From assembly GCF_016213215.1 (NCBI RefSeq), contig NZ_JACRAW010000056.1:27846-91845 (forward strand): a stretch of DNA of 64,000 nt, written 5' to 3'. This document shows positions 35,365-45,682 of the stretch, in pieces. The stretch is from Bradyrhizobium sp. (GTDB taxonomy: Bacteria > Pseudomonadota > Alphaproteobacteria > Rhizobiales > Xanthobacteraceae). The notes beneath the pieces are model-generated. The model had not been told where the DNA came from. It was given only the letters and a program-made list of their open reading frames with translations, and searched no databases. A program made the position numbers and the translations under genes. Within the stretch, counting starts at the first letter, position 1; every line of letters starts with the position of its first letter.

Positions 35365-37101
35365 TCACCGCAGCGGCTTTTTCAGCAGCGAGAAGCGGTC
35401 GGGATCGAGCCCCAGCGAGGGCTGAAGCATCGGTGCTTCCACGCTCATGGTGCGCGCGCCGGGGCGCTCGTTGTAGGCCGGATCGTTCGGCACCTCGCGA
35501 TGCGAGGTGGCGCCGCGCCAGCGCTCGAGCACGGCGCTGACGAAATGCAGGTCCTGGCCGGCGGTGATGGAGGGCGCGGTCCGGATGGTTGCCTCGCTGC
35601 GCGGCAGCTGGTGGGGCGGAACCTCCTTGAAACGCAGGCGGGTCGGCAAGGCGACGCCTTCCCCGAACGCCAGCACCTCGCGGGTGCCGAGCGAGGGCAC
35701 GAAGGAGAGCAGGTTGGCCGCGGCGTCCGACACCGCCGCGCGCAGCAACGCCTGGTCGCGGTCGTTGGCAAGGCGCATGGTGAACAGCGTGTTGCACTGG
35801 GAGATGATGGTGGCGTCGAGCTCGGCCGGGCGCTGGGTCACGAGGCCGAGATAGACGCCGTATTTGCGGCCTTCCTTGGCGATGCGCGATACCGCCTTGC
35901 GGGTCGGTCCGAAGCCGATGTTGCGGTCGGCCGAGGCATAGCGGTGCGCTTCCTCGCAGACGAACAGGAGCGGCGAGACCCCGTCGCTCCACAGCCCGAA
36001 ATCGAAGGCCATGCGGCACAGCACCGAGACGACGGAATCGATCACCTCGGCGGGAAAGCCGGCGAGCTGCATCACCGTCATCGGTTTGCCGTTGGCCGGC
36101 AGCCGGAACAGGTGGCTGATGACCTCGGCCATGGTGTCGCCGCCGACATTGGCGTTGTCGAACATGAAGGCGTAGCGCGGGTCGTTGCGCACGGTCTCGA
36201 TGCGCGAGATCAGCTTGTGGTAGATGATGCGCGAGGAGCGGTTCTCGAGCTTGCCCATGCGCTCGTCGATCAGGGAGATCAGGTCGACCAGACGATAGGG
36301 CACCGGCGTGTCGACGGTGTAGCCGACCTGTTTCGGATCGACGCGCTTCAGTCCAATTCGGTCCGCGCTCTGGTACTGGGTATAGACGCCCTTCGCGATC
36401 GGGATCACTTCGGCGAGGATGTCGAGCTCCTCAGGCACGCCGGGCCGGCCGCCGAACAGCACGTCGACGATTTCCTCGAAGTTGAACAGCCAGAACGGCA
36501 GTTTCAGATTGCGCGGGTTGAGCACGACGGCACGGTCGCCGAAGCAGCGGCCATACTCGTTGTGGACGTCGAGCAGGAAGATGCGCAGGTTCGGCCGCGA
36601 TTGCAGGATCTCGTTCAGGAGCAGCGATACGCCGGTCGATTTGCCGACGCCGGTCGAGCCGAGCACCGCAAAATGCTTGCTCAGCATCTCTTCGACGTCG
36701 ACATAGGCAGTAACGCCGGGATCCTGCTGCAGGTTGCCGACGTTGATCTGGTCGCCGTTCGGCGCGTAGATGGTGCGAAGCTCCTCGCTGCTGATCAGGT
36801 CGACGGCGTCGCCGATCGTGGGATAGTTGGTGACGCCGCGCTGGAATTTCGGCCGCTCGCTGGCGTTGAGGATCTCCCCGAGCAGGTCGACGGAGGCAAC
36901 GGCCATATAGTTGTCGCCCTCGGACAGGTTCTCGCAGGAAACCTCCGTGATCATGGCCACGATGGTCGAGGTCCCGCAGCGAATGCTGACGAAGCGGCCG
37001 ACGGTCGCGCGCATGTCCGAGATCGGCATCCGGGCCTTGCCCAGAAGTCCGACCCGGGCGAGCGAGCCGCGTACCGAAATCACACGTCCAAAAACTGTCA
37101 C
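35365..37101 (-). CDS. HerA-like DUF87 ATPase/helicase
   Basis: About 578 residues. The N-terminal HAS-barrel-like domain (1-130) is followed by the FtsK/HerA ATPase core: Walker A in AVLGSTGVGKSTGVSLLLNEIL, Walker B LLFVCEEAHRYAS, and sensor/arginine region GLVTQRPAELDATIISQCNTLFTMRLANDRDQ. HerA proteins are hexameric DNA translocases; in archaea they work with NurA in end resection, but in alphaproteobacteria the stand-alone form has an undefined role. GTG 37101 (VTVFGRVISVRGS) is the proposed start because the frame before it (to 37206) is not family-like. No NurA-like nuclease is adjacent. Confidence 0.88.
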   Translation of the reverse strand: MTVFGRVISVRGSLARVGLLGKARMPISDMRATVGRFVSIRCGTSTIVAMITEVSCENLSEGDNYMAVASVDLLGEILNASERPKFQRGVTNYPTIGDAVDLISSEELRTIYAPNGDQINVGNLQQDPGVTAYVDVEEMLSKHFAVLGSTGVGKSTGVSLLLNEILQSRPNLRIFLLDVHNEYGRCFGDRAVVLNPRNLKLPFWLFNFEEIVDVLFGGRPGVPEELDILAEVIPIAKGVYTQYQSADRIGLKRVDPKQVGYTVDTPVPYRLVDLISLIDERMGKLENRSSRIIYHKLISRIETVRNDPRYAFMFDNANVGGDTMAEVISHLFRLPANGKPMTVMQLAGFPAEVIDSVVSVLCRMAFDFGLWSDGVSPLLFVCEEAHRYASADRNIGFGPTRKAVSRIAKEGRKYGVYLGLVTQRPAELDATIISQCNTLFTMRLANDRDQALLRAAVSDAAANLLSFVPSLGTREVLAFGEGVALPTRLRFKEVPPHQLPRSEATIRTAPSITAGQDLHFVSAVLERWRGATSHREVPNDPAYNERPGARTMSVEAPMLQPSLGLDPDRFSLLKKPLR

Positions 37102-37454
37102 GACAAGCGAACCTGAAATAGTCGATTTCCGACCCCGACTATGCCCGCAGGGACTGGAGAAACGGTTAAACGGCGTTAGTATGTATTCCGGTAAATTTCT
37201 CGACATTTCGTCGATATTCCGTCCTCCGGACTCCAGCTTGGTGGGTCAGAGGTCGAAAACGGTCGATTTTCCTCACTTGCCCATCCGGCGCGGACGCGGC
37301 CTTAACGATCGGTTTACCATCGCACAGTCGGGCTCTCTTGCCGGCGGGAACGGTTCGCAGCCGGACGGGGGCTGGAAAGGCGGGATCCGAAAGGGTAAAG
37401 CCGCCGCAACAAGAAACAGGCAGGGGTGGGCGCCATGCATCGCGTCGTCACGGT

Positions 37455-38702
37455 TTGAACGGGTTCGCGCGGCCGTTCCGCATCCGCAATTACCGGTTTC
37501 AGTGGCCCGCCGACCTGCTGACCTCCTGGGCGTTCGAGATGGAGGTGCTCGTGCTCGGCTGGTATGTCCTGGTCGAGACCGGGTCGGTGCTGCTTCTGAC
37601 CGTGCTGGCCTCGCTCAACTATGTCGGCACGTTGATCGCTCCAATGTTCGGCGTGATCGGCGACCGCATCGGGCATCGTGACCTGCTTGCCATGATGCGG
37701 GCAAGTTATGCTGTGTTCGCGGCCACCCTGATGACCCTGGCGCTGTCGGGGCATCTGACCCCGTTCTATGTCATGGTGATCGTGACGGTGATGGGCCTTG
37801 TCCGGCCGTCGGACCTCGGGGTGCGCGGCGCGCTGGTCGCCCAGATCATGCCGGCCGACCAGTTGATCGGCGCGATCAGCATCTCGCGCACCACGATGGA
37901 TACCGCGCGTATCGCCGGTGCCCTGAGCGGCGCCGGCCTGTTTGCCGCGCTCGGCATCGGTCCGACCTATGTTGCGATCGTCGTTCTCTATATGGCCGCC
38001 ACCGCCCTGACGCTCTGCGTCGTGGCGCCGGCCAAACCGCAGCCCTCGTCCGAGGGGCTTGCGGATCGCATGCTGCGCCGTTCGCCGCTGCGCGATCTCA
38101 AGGAAGGCATCACCTGCGTGTGGACCACGCCGCAGATGCGCGCGGTGATGTGGGTCGCGTTCCTCGCCAATCTCACCGCCTATCCGCTGACGCACGGGCT
38201 GTTGCCTTATATCGCGCGGGAAATCTACCTGACCAACCAGACCGGCCTCGGTTATCTGTCGGCGAGCTTCGCCGTCGGTTCGCTGGTCGGCTCGATGGCG
38301 CTGAGCCAGATCGGCGCCGTCCGGGTCGCGCGATTGATGATCGGGGCGACCGTGGTCTGGTACGTGACGCTCCTGGTGTTCGCGCAGGTCAATACGATGC
38401 CGGCCGCCATGGCCTGCCTGATGCTCGCGGGCTTCTCGCAAAGCCTTACCATGATCTCGATCGCGGTGATGCTGATGCGGGCGGCGAGCGAGCATCTGCG
38501 CGGACGGGTGATGGGTGTGCGCATGATGGTGATCTATGGCCTGCCGCTGGGACTGTTGGCGGCGGGAAGCCTGATCGACCTGTTCGGCTTTGCCCTTACG
38601 GGAACCATTTATGCGGCCTGCGGATTGGTGCTGATGCTGGCGATCGTGCTGCACTGGCGCGAGGATCTGTGGCATGTTCATGCCCCGGCTAATGCGCGAT
38701 GA
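37455..38702 (+). CDS. major facilitator superfamily transporter
   Basis: About 415 residues, twelve predicted helices, starting FARPFRIRNYRFQWPADLLTSWAFEMEVLVLGWYVL. The MFS motif A-like loop is GVIGDRIGHRDLL. It resembles the enterobactin-exporter/DHA3 group of drug or siderophore exporters. The start is uncertain: the frame has only TTG options, at 37455 and 37338. TTG 37455 overlaps the stop of an eight-codon ATG frame (37435-37458), which may couple translation. Substrate unknown. Confidence 0.8.
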   Translation: MNGFARPFRIRNYRFQWPADLLTSWAFEMEVLVLGWYVLVETGSVLLLTVLASLNYVGTLIAPMFGVIGDRIGHRDLLAMMRASYAVFAATLMTLALSGHLTPFYVMVIVTVMGLVRPSDLGVRGALVAQIMPADQLIGAISISRTTMDTARIAGALSGAGLFAALGIGPTYVAIVVLYMAATALTLCVVAPAKPQPSSEGLADRMLRRSPLRDLKEGITCVWTTPQMRAVMWVAFLANLTAYPLTHGLLPYIAREIYLTNQTGLGYLSASFAVGSLVGSMALSQIGAVRVARLMIGATVVWYVTLLVFAQVNTMPAAMACLMLAGFSQSLTMISIAVMLMRAASEHLRGRVMGVRMMVIYGLPLGLLAAGSLIDLFGFALTGTIYAACGLVLMLAIVLHWREDLWHVHAPANAR

Positions 38703-38732
38703 CATGAAAAGGGCGTCTGCCGCCTTGCGAAC

Positions 38733-39767
38733 GTGACCCGACTAGTCCAGCCCCGCCTGATCAACGAACCGTTTGCCGATCCCGGCCTGTTCATTGATTT
38801 CCAGTTCGGCCGCCGCGCGATGCTGTTCGATCTCGGCGATCTCTCCGCCTTGTCTTCGCGCGAACTGCTCCGCGTCAGCGACGCGTTCGTCACGCACCGG
38901 CACATGGATCATTTCTCGGGCTTCGATCAGTTGCTGCGCCTGAAGCTGCATCGGCCGGGAGTGTTGCGCGTGGTCGGACCGGCCGGGCTGATCGACGGCA
39001 TCGCGGCGAAGCTTGCCGGATACAGCTGGAACCTGCTCGACCGGAGTGCGGCAGATTTCGCAATCCTGGCGGCGGAGTTCTGCAACGGCGTGCTCGGCGA
39101 ATGGACGAGCTTTGCCGCACGGGATGCGTTCAGGCCGAGCCGGTTCGAGTCGGCGCCGCCGGGCGAGGGCAGGGTGTTCGCCGATGCCGAGCTGACCATC
39201 GAGGCGCGCGTGCTCGATCATGGCATTCCCTGTCTTGCCTTCGCGCTTCAGGAGCAGGTTCGGGTCAATGTCTGGGTCAGTGGCCTCGAACGCCTCGGCT
39301 TGTCCGTGGGGCCGTGGCTCAGCACGGCCAAGAGCGCGGTGCGCCGAGGCGCCGGCGACGACACGCCCGTTCAAACCGATGATACGCGCAGCGTGCCGCT
39401 CGGTGTGCTCAAGGAGCATGGGTTGAGGGTCGCGCCAGGTGAGAGGATAGCCTACGTGACGGACGTGGCGTTCACGCCGGCCAATGTCGAAGCGATCGTA
39501 GCGCTCGCGCAAGGGGCCGACCACCTCTTCATCGAGGCACCGTTTGCCGACGCGGACGCCGACATTGCCGCCGCGCGGCGTCACCTCACTGCGGCGCAGG
39601 CGGGAAAGCTGGCGCGCATGGCGGGCGCCAAGCGGCTCACGACCTTCCACTATTCGCCGCGCTATGTCGACACGCCCGACCGTTTGCGGCTGGAGGCCGA
39701 GGGCTGGTTCAGCGGTTCGACCGCGCTTGGTCATGGCGCGCCTGTCCGAACTCAGTTGCCAGAATGA
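38733..39767 (+). CDS. metallo-beta-lactamase-fold hydrolase (RNase Z-like)
   Basis: 344 residues, GTG start. The metal motif [14 protein letters not shown] (HxHxDH) is at about 50-63, with [24 protein letters not shown] and a C-terminal His in [12 protein letters not shown] supplying other ligands. The overall layout resembles RNase Z/ElaC proteins, but the 200-240 insert ([21 protein letters not shown]) replaces the usual exosite arm. Could be a tRNA 3' processing homologue or a small-molecule hydrolase. Its 3' end overlaps the convergent GH13 gene by 59 bases. Confidence 0.85.
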   Translation: MTRLVQPRLINEPFADPGLFIDFQFGRRAMLFDLGDLSALSSRELLRVSDAFVTHRHMDHFSGFDQLLRLKLHRPGVLRVVGPAGLIDGIAAKLAGYSWNLLDRSAADFAILAAEFCNGVLGEWTSFAARDAFRPSRFESAPPGEGRVFADAELTIEARVLDHGIPCLAFALQEQVRVNVWVSGLERLGLSVGPWLSTAKSAVRRGAGDDTPVQTDDTRSVPLGVLKEHGLRVAPGERIAYVTDVAFTPANVEAIVALAQGADHLFIEAPFADADADIAAARRHLTAAQAGKLARMAGAKRLTTFHYSPRYVDTPDRLRLEAEGWFSGSTALGHGAPVRTQLPE

Positions 39768-41364
39768 TCCCTTGGTTCGCTTCCAGATGCGCGCGAGGCG
39801 GGCGCTCGGTCTTGCGACGCGTCGTCGACAGGAGGAGGCGGCCATCCGTTACGGCGTCGGGCAAGCGCTGTGGTGTGGCGCTGAGGTTCAGGACGATTTG
39901 CAGGCAGTTGCCGCTGTGTTGGCGCTCGTACGCGAGTACCGCGTCGGTCCGGGCGATCTCGCGATAGGAACCGATCGATAAAGCCGGTTCTGACCGGCGC
40001 AGCCGGAGCAGCGCGCGGTAAAGCGAGAGGAAGGAGGCCGGATCGGATTGTTGTCGTTCAACGTTCGGCATCGTGACGGTGTCGACCGGCAGCCATGGGG
40101 TCGCCGTCGTGAATCCGCCGTGGATCGCGCCGGACCACGGCATCGGCGTCCGTTCGGGATCGCGTCCGAGACCGATGCCAGGCACGTTCTTCTCCCAGGG
40201 ATCCTGGACAAGCTCGGGCGGAATAGTCACGTCAAGCATGCCGAGTTCTTCGCCCTGGTAGATGGTCGGCGTGCCGCGCAACGTCAGCAGCAACATGGCC
40301 GCCACTCGCGCCTGTTCCCTGCCGATCCGGCTCGCGACGCGCGAACGGTCATGGTTGCCCAGCACCCAATTGGGCCAAGCGCGCGCGGGCAGCGCCGCCT
40401 CATAGGATTGGATCAGGCCCGCGATTGCTTCGGTTCGCCATGCGGTGTTGATGAGGTGGAAATTGAACGGAAGCTGGAACCCGGAAAGGTTCGTGCCGTA
40501 GTAGGCCATCAGCCGATCGATCGGCAGGGAAGACTCGCCGACCAAAAGCCGGCCGCCGAATTCCTCGGCGACACGCCGCATTGCGGCGATCGCGTCGTGC
40601 ACCTCGGGCTGGTCCATGGTGTAACGGCGGATCAGTCGCCGCGCGGGTGACATGCCTTCTCGCCAGTCCGGATCGTGCGGATTGCTTCTGAGCCCGATGT
40701 CCTCGAACAGGTGGTGGATGGCATCAACACGGAAACCATCCACGCCTCGTTCGAACCAGAACCTCAGGACATCGAGCATCGCGGCCGAAACGCCGGCGTT
40801 GCGCCAGTTCAGGTCCGGCTGCTCCTTCAGATAGGCGTGGTAGTAATACTGTCCCGTCGTCTCGTCCAAGGTCCATGCCGGACCGCCGAACTCGCTGAGC
40901 CAGTTGTTGGGAGGCCCGCCGCCGGGCGCGGGATCGCGCCAGATGTACCAATCGCGCCGCGGATTGGTCCTGCACGAACGGCTTTCGAGGAACCACGGGT
41001 GCAGGTCGGAGGTGTGGTTCGGCACGAAATCAAGCAACAGCTTCAAGCCGGCGCGGTGCACCGCCACGAGCAGGCGGTCGAAATCGTCCATCGTTCCGAA
41101 CATGGGATCGATGCCGCAATAGTCCGACACGTCATAGCCGAAGTCGGCCATCGGCGAGGGGAATATCGGCGAGATCCAGATCGCATCGACGCCAAGATCC
41201 TTGAGGTAGTCGAGCCGTGCAGCAATGCCGTTGAGATCGCCGATGCCGTCGCCGTTGGAGTCCTGAAAGGAGCGGGGATAGATCTGGTAAATCACGCCGC
41301 TCTGCCACCAGGCCGCCGAGGTGAACGCACTTGATGATGCCTGGTTCAGGAAGCTCCGCTGCAT
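39709..41364 (-). CDS. GH13 alpha-glucosidase / oligo-1,6-glucosidase
   Basis: 551 residues from ATG 41364 ([12 protein letters not shown]), 12 bases after the upstream nicB-like gene ends; a longer frame would run into that gene. Catalytic (beta/alpha)8 motifs: [19 protein letters not shown] with the nucleophile Asp, LLVGESS with the acid/base Glu, and [13 protein letters not shown] with the third acid. [22 protein letters not shown] is the usual start of this subfamily. Cytoplasmic; hydrolyses alpha-glucosides such as trehalose, sucrose or isomaltose oligomers. No sugar transporter adjacent. Confidence 0.92.
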   Translation of the reverse strand: MQRSFLNQASSSAFTSAAWWQSGVIYQIYPRSFQDSNGDGIGDLNGIAARLDYLKDLGVDAIWISPIFPSPMADFGYDVSDYCGIDPMFGTMDDFDRLLVAVHRAGLKLLLDFVPNHTSDLHPWFLESRSCRTNPRRDWYIWRDPAPGGGPPNNWLSEFGGPAWTLDETTGQYYYHAYLKEQPDLNWRNAGVSAAMLDVLRFWFERGVDGFRVDAIHHLFEDIGLRSNPHDPDWREGMSPARRLIRRYTMDQPEVHDAIAAMRRVAEEFGGRLLVGESSLPIDRLMAYYGTNLSGFQLPFNFHLINTAWRTEAIAGLIQSYEAALPARAWPNWVLGNHDRSRVASRIGREQARVAAMLLLTLRGTPTIYQGEELGMLDVTIPPELVQDPWEKNVPGIGLGRDPERTPMPWSGAIHGGFTTATPWLPVDTVTMPNVERQQSDPASFLSLYRALLRLRRSEPALSIGSYREIARTDAVLAYERQHSGNCLQIVLNLSATPQRLPDAVTDGRLLLSTTRRKTERPPRAHLEANQGIILATEFGQARHDQARSNR

Positions 41365-41375
41365 CTGCCTGGCGT

Positions 41376-44300
41376 TCACTGCACAGATGCTCTCAAGCGG
41401 TGGATCGTTCCGGCAACGTCGGTCCATGCCGGCTTGTCCGGGGCAAATTGCCGCCGCAGGAAAGTGACAAGCTCCACGATCTGCTCATCGTTCATGCTGC
41501 CTTTGAAAGCAGGCATATAGCCGAGTTTGCTGAATGGCGGCTCGGGGATGCCGTGCAGGATGACCTGGACGAGATTGTCGGGCGTTGCGCTGTGCAGGTT
41601 GCTGTTCAGCGACAGCGAAGGCCGGCTGCCGAACAGCGGCAGCCCGCCGACTTCGTGGCAGACCGCGCAGGCACCGAGATAAAAGCGTGCGCCGGCCGAC
41701 CCCGCGAAGCTGACCTTGGTCGATGCCTCGAGGTTCGCGGCACGCAGCGCTTGCGCCGCTCGATCAGGCGTCGCCTCGTTGAAAGAAGCGAGATAAACCG
41801 CCATCGCGCGGATGTCCTGGTCGGGAAGGCTCGCGAGATCTTTCACGATCGGGGCCATCGGCCCGGCGGCCACGCCGTGAAAGCGGGATTCGCCGCTGCG
41901 CAGGTAGGCGTAGAGTTCGTCCTCGCTCCAGGGAATCGGCGCCTGTGACAGCGAGGTCAGCGGCGGCGCCTCCCAGCCCTCGGCGAAGCCGCCGGCGAGG
42001 TAGGCGTCGTGCTTTACCGCGCCCAGCGCATTGCGCGGCGAGTGGCAGGCGCTGCAATGGCCGAGGCCTTCGACGAGATAGGCGCCTCTGTTCCACAGAT
42101 CGGACTTGGTCGGATCCGGTGTCAGCGGGGCGGTTTGGTGGAAAAGTGCATTCCAGCCAGCGAGAAGCGGGCGGATGCTAAAGGGGAAGACGAGCTGGTT
42201 TTCCGGAGCCTTCGCCTGCACCGCCGGCTGCGCCATCAAATAGGCGTAGAGCGCCTGCAGGTCGGCATCGCTGGTCCTGGCATAGTGCGTGTAGGGGAAG
42301 GCGGGATAGAGGTGCCGGCCGTCGCGGTGGATGCCTTCGCGCATCGCACGTTCGAAGGCCGGATACGACCAGGCGCCGATGCCGGTTTCGACATCGGGCG
42401 TGATGTTGGTGCTGAAGATCGTGCCGAACGGGGTTTCCAGCGCGCGGCCACCCGCGTTGGTCGTGCCGCCCACGGTGGTGTGGCAGACCGCGCAGTTGCC
42501 GAGCGCCGCGAGTTGCTCGCCGCGGGCGATGGTTGCGGCCGAGTAGACGGAAGGATCGGGGCGCGTGATCGGGGCAAGCGCGCGCCATGGCAAGACCGCG
42601 GCGCCGAGACCGATCGCAGCCGTGCACAGTGCGGCAATGGTCGCGAACACCCCGCGTCGCTTCGCGAAGGGATTCTGCCATGTGCTGACCGAGGCTGGCG
42701 GCGATGCGGACGCCGAGATCGCCGCGGGCTTTTCCGGGGCATCGCCGCGCAATCCCTTCAATATCCGTTCCGGCGTGAACGGCGGCTCACGGAAGCGCAC
42801 GCCGGTGGCGTCGAAGATTGCATTGGCAATGGCCGCGGCGCTCGGGACCGATGCGGATTCGCCGACGCCGAGCGGCGGCTGATCGGGGCGCGGCACCATC
42901 AGGACGTCGATCTTGGGAACGTCCGGGAAAGGAATGATCGGGTAGGCGCCCCATTCGCGCGTCGTCACCGAATGCCGGTCGAAGGAGACTTCTTCCATCA
43001 GCGCGCGGCTGGTGGACTGGATGACGTTGCCCTGGATCTGGTGGCGCACGCCATCCGGATTGATCATCAATCCGGAATCCTGGCCGGCGACGACGCGCGT
43101 GACGTTGACCTCGCCGGTCGTCTTGTTCACCGCGACGTCGGCGATCCAGGCCGACCAGGCCGCGCCATAGCCCGGAAACTTGCTATGGACGTAGAGCGCA
43201 TAGGCAAAGCCGCGTCCATGCACGACGTTGCCGGCCTTTTCCTCGCGGACCGGCCGCGGCGTCCAGCCGGCGCGCTCGGCAACGGCATTGACGAGGTCTA
43301 CGGCGCGCTGGTCCTTCAAATAGCGCAGACGGTATTCGATCGGATCCACGCCGGCTTCGGTCGCGAGCTCGTCGATGTAGGATTCGTGGGCGAAGGTGTT
43401 CGGCAGAGCCGAAACACCGCGAATCCACGAGGCACGGACAATCGGCGGCATGTCGTGGGCGACTACGCGCATGTTATCGTAGTCATAGGGCGGGATCGCG
43501 GTGCGATCGCCCATCTCGAACACGGCCGGGTCGGGCGCGATCCTGCCGGTGAGCAGGAGCGCCAACGTCGGCGCGCCGTTAGATGGATAGCGCGTGGCAA
43601 AGTCGTAGGCCGCAACGCCGCCGTCAGCAGCGAGACCGCCATTGACATCGATCAGCTGCGCGGTGCCCTTGGGCTCCCAGGCGTGTTCCTGTTCGCGGGT
43701 CAGTTGCACGCGCACGGGACGGCCGACCGCGCGCGAGAGCAGAAGCGCGTCCGCAGTGACATCGTCGGCGCAATTCCGGCCATAGCAGCCCGCCGCCTCC
43801 ATCCGGATGACCTCGATCTCGGCTTCGGACCGTTCAATCAGGAGCGCAAGGTCGCCGCGCAGCACATGCGGGTTCTGCGTGCCCGACCAGACCCGGATGT
43901 GCCCTTCCTGATAGTCGGCGACCGCGCAGGACGGGCCGATCGAGGCGTGCAGCTGGTAGGGCCAGAGATAGGTGCGCTGCATCGGCTTGTCGGCGCCGGC
44001 AATCGCCGCCGCCACGTTGCCCTTGTCGATAAGCGTGCGCGGCTGGGATGGATTGGTCCTCAGAGCAGTTTCGAGATCCTTCAGGTCCGGCAGCGTCGGC
44101 GTCGGCTTCCAGCTCATCTTGAGCTGCGCCGCTGCCTTGATCGCGGTTTCCTCGCGCTCGGTAACCACGCCGACAAAGTCGCCGATCCTGACCACGGCGA
44201 CGAGGTCCGGGATGTCGCGCACGGACGACTCGTCGACGGCGATCAGGCTGGTGCCAACGAAGGGCCCGGCATCCACGCCGGCATAGGGCGGGCGAACCAC

Positions 44301-44915
44301 CCGGCCATGCAGCATGCCGGGCACGCGGACATCGTGCACATAGACGAGTTCGCCTGTGGCCTTTGCGGGCAGGTCGACGCGCGGCACCGATTGCCCGACG
44401 ATGGTATAGGCGCTGACCGCCTTCACCTCGACGTCGTCGGCAAGCTCGAGCCGGATGGCCTCGTCGCCGATCAACTCGCCGTAGCTGAGGCTGCGGTTGT
44501 CCTTGCCGCGAACGAGGCCGTCCTCGATCCTGAGATCATCGGACGCAAGCTCGAGCCGTTCGGCCGCGCGCGAGATCAGGAAATGGCGCGCCTGCGCCGC
44601 GGCTCTGCGCAAGGGCACCGCCGTGATCTGGATGGTCTCGCTGGCGATCGTCGCGCCCTGGTCGGGGACGACGGCGGTATCGCCGAGCACGACGACAACG
44701 CGGGCAAAGGAGACATCGAGCTCTTCGGCGACGATCTGGCCAAGCGCGGTACGAATGCCAGTCCCGAGATCGACATGACCATTATAGGCGGTGACCGATC
44801 CGTCCGCCGTGATCTTGATGAAGGTCTCCGCGCCGTCGGAACCGGTCCGACGAAAGACCGACAATGATCCGGACGATCGTCCCTGTGAGTTCGGCAAGTC
44901 GGAGGCAGAGCTCAT
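41376..44915 (-). CDS. nicB: molybdenum hydroxylase large subunit fused to triheme cytochrome c (nicotinate dehydrogenase NicB type)
   Basis: 1179 residues. Residues 1-730 are the xanthine-dehydrogenase/isoquinoline oxidoreductase-type molybdopterin domain (DLGTGIRTALGQIVAEEL, MQRTYLWPYQLHASIGPSCAV, GVGESASVPSAAAIANAIFDATG). A membrane anchor follows near 768, then three CxxCH heme sites: CAVCH near 808, CSACH near 955 and CAVCH near 1082. This architecture and length match Pseudomonas NicB (1187 residues, three hemes), which hydroxylates nicotinate at C6 and passes electrons to the respiratory chain. Substrate here is inferred from neighbours. ATG overlaps the small-subunit stop by one base. 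Confidence 0.88.
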   Translation of the reverse strand: MSSASDLPNSQGRSSGSLSVFRRTGSDGAETFIKITADGSVTAYNGHVDLGTGIRTALGQIVAEELDVSFARVVVVLGDTAVVPDQGATIASETIQITAVPLRRAAAQARHFLISRAAERLELASDDLRIEDGLVRGKDNRSLSYGELIGDEAIRLELADDVEVKAVSAYTIVGQSVPRVDLPAKATGELVYVHDVRVPGMLHGRVVRPPYAGVDAGPFVGTSLIAVDESSVRDIPDLVAVVRIGDFVGVVTEREETAIKAAAQLKMSWKPTPTLPDLKDLETALRTNPSQPRTLIDKGNVAAAIAGADKPMQRTYLWPYQLHASIGPSCAVADYQEGHIRVWSGTQNPHVLRGDLALLIERSEAEIEVIRMEAAGCYGRNCADDVTADALLLSRAVGRPVRVQLTREQEHAWEPKGTAQLIDVNGGLAADGGVAAYDFATRYPSNGAPTLALLLTGRIAPDPAVFEMGDRTAIPPYDYDNMRVVAHDMPPIVRASWIRGVSALPNTFAHESYIDELATEAGVDPIEYRLRYLKDQRAVDLVNAVAERAGWTPRPVREEKAGNVVHGRGFAYALYVHSKFPGYGAAWSAWIADVAVNKTTGEVNVTRVVAGQDSGLMINPDGVRHQIQGNVIQSTSRALMEEVSFDRHSVTTREWGAYPIIPFPDVPKIDVLMVPRPDQPPLGVGESASVPSAAAIANAIFDATGVRFREPPFTPERILKGLRGDAPEKPAAISASASPPASVSTWQNPFAKRRGVFATIAALCTAAIGLGAAVLPWRALAPITRPDPSVYSAATIARGEQLAALGNCAVCHTTVGGTTNAGGRALETPFGTIFSTNITPDVETGIGAWSYPAFERAMREGIHRDGRHLYPAFPYTHYARTSDADLQALYAYLMAQPAVQAKAPENQLVFPFSIRPLLAGWNALFHQTAPLTPDPTKSDLWNRGAYLVEGLGHCSACHSPRNALGAVKHDAYLAGGFAEGWEAPPLTSLSQAPIPWSEDELYAYLRSGESRFHGVAAGPMAPIVKDLASLPDQDIRAMAVYLASFNEATPDRAAQALRAANLEASTKVSFAGSAGARFYLGACAVCHEVGGLPLFGSRPSLSLNSNLHSATPDNLVQVILHGIPEPPFSKLGYMPAFKGSMNDEQIVELVTFLRRQFAPDKPAWTDVAGTIHRLRASVQ

Positions 44916-45406
44916 CAATCCTGCACCTCGGTGACTTTTCCTGCCGCACGCATGACCGCGCGCAGGATCTCGACGTGCGTACCGCAGCGGCAGAGATTAT
45001 AGCGCAGCGCCTCCAGGGCTTCCTGTTCGGTGGGATGGGGATTGATTGCGAGCAGCGCCTTTGTCGTCATGATCATGCCGTTCAGGCAATAGCCGCATTG
45101 CGCGGCCTGTTCCTCGATGAAGGCCTGCTGCACCGGATCGGGATGATCGCGCGTGCCCAGTCCTTCCAGCGTCACGATCTGGCGCCCGACGCAGCCGCTG
45201 ATCGGAATGACGCAGGAGCGCGCCGCGGCGCCGTCGATCAATACCGTGCAGGTGCCGCATTCGCCGAGACCGCAGCCGTATTTCGGACCGTTCAGCTCGA
45301 GATCGTTGCGCAGCACGTGGAGCAGGGGCGTATCGGCTGCGGCATCGATGTCATGGGTCCGGCCATTGACGGTGAGGCGGATCGGCGTCTGCGTCATTGG
45401 CTCCAT
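44915..45406 (-). CDS. nicA: [2Fe-2S] small subunit of molybdenum hydroxylase (NicA type)
   Basis: 163 residues carrying two [2Fe-2S] clusters: plant-type ferredoxin motif YGCGLGECGTCTVLIDG...RSC and the helical-domain motif QCGYCLNGMIMTTKALL...LCRCGTHVEI, the standard XDH-family arrangement. ATG 45406 (MEPMTQTPIRLTVNG) has AAGG five bases before it; ATG 45397 is the alternative. With the large subunit it forms a two-subunit nicotinate-dehydrogenase-like enzyme lacking an FAD subunit, the fused cytochrome taking that role. A promoter with an internal operator lies at 45445-45472. Confidence 0.9.
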   Translation of the reverse strand: MEPMTQTPIRLTVNGRTHDIDAAADTPLLHVLRNDLELNGPKYGCGLGECGTCTVLIDGAAARSCVIPISGCVGRQIVTLEGLGTRDHPDPVQQAFIEEQAAQCGYCLNGMIMTTKALLAINPHPTEQEALEALRYNLCRCGTHVEILRAVMRAAGKVTEVQD

Positions 45407-45444
45407 CCAAGCCTTGGGGTTGCATTGCAAACTTCGACTCCCGG

Positions 45445-45472
45445 ACAGTACCGTTTGTACACAAACGTGCAA
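45445..45472 (-). promoter_or_regulatory. nicAB promoter with palindromic operator in its spacer
   Basis: On the minus strand TTGCAC (45472-45467), a 16-base spacer and TACTGT (45450-45445) form a plausible promoter. The palindrome CGTTTGTACACAAACG (45452-45467) fills the spacer, so an occupant would block RNA polymerase. Its core TTTGTACACAAA matches the TTYGTRYACRAA pattern also found at 45602-45621 and 56570-56598. Confidence 0.55.
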
Positions 45473-45574
45473 GCCGGGGATTCCGCACTGCACGCGTTTG
45501 CCCGCTTTCTGGACAAAGATGATAGGCAAATGAGCGTATATTCGGCAGGGTCGGGTTTTCGCCAGCGGAGGCGC

Positions 45575-45621
45575 TTGACAGCCTTTCGCGTCGCGCGCAA
45601 CATCATTCGTATACGAATGAT
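45575..45621 (+). promoter_or_regulatory. promoter and 20 bp perfect palindrome before the 6-hydroxynicotinate-reductase-like gene
   Basis: Consensus TTGACA (45575-45580) with a 17-base spacer to a weak -10 (CAACAT, 45598-45603). The perfect palindrome ATCATTCGTATACGAATGAT (45602-45621) overlaps the -10 and the expected start point, the classic position for a repressor. The gene begins 62 bases further on. Confidence 0.6.
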
Positions 45622-45682
45622 AGGTCACGCGTCGTTACCCAACAGCCGTTTGGCGGCGTGAAACTGGTTCGCAGGCTCTGAC

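Noticed and set aside
42009..44867. Open frame of 952 codons antisense to the nicB-like gene
   Set aside because: No family features, Arg/Gly/Ala-rich composition. It is a shadow frame produced by high third-position GC. The nicB strand carries all motifs.
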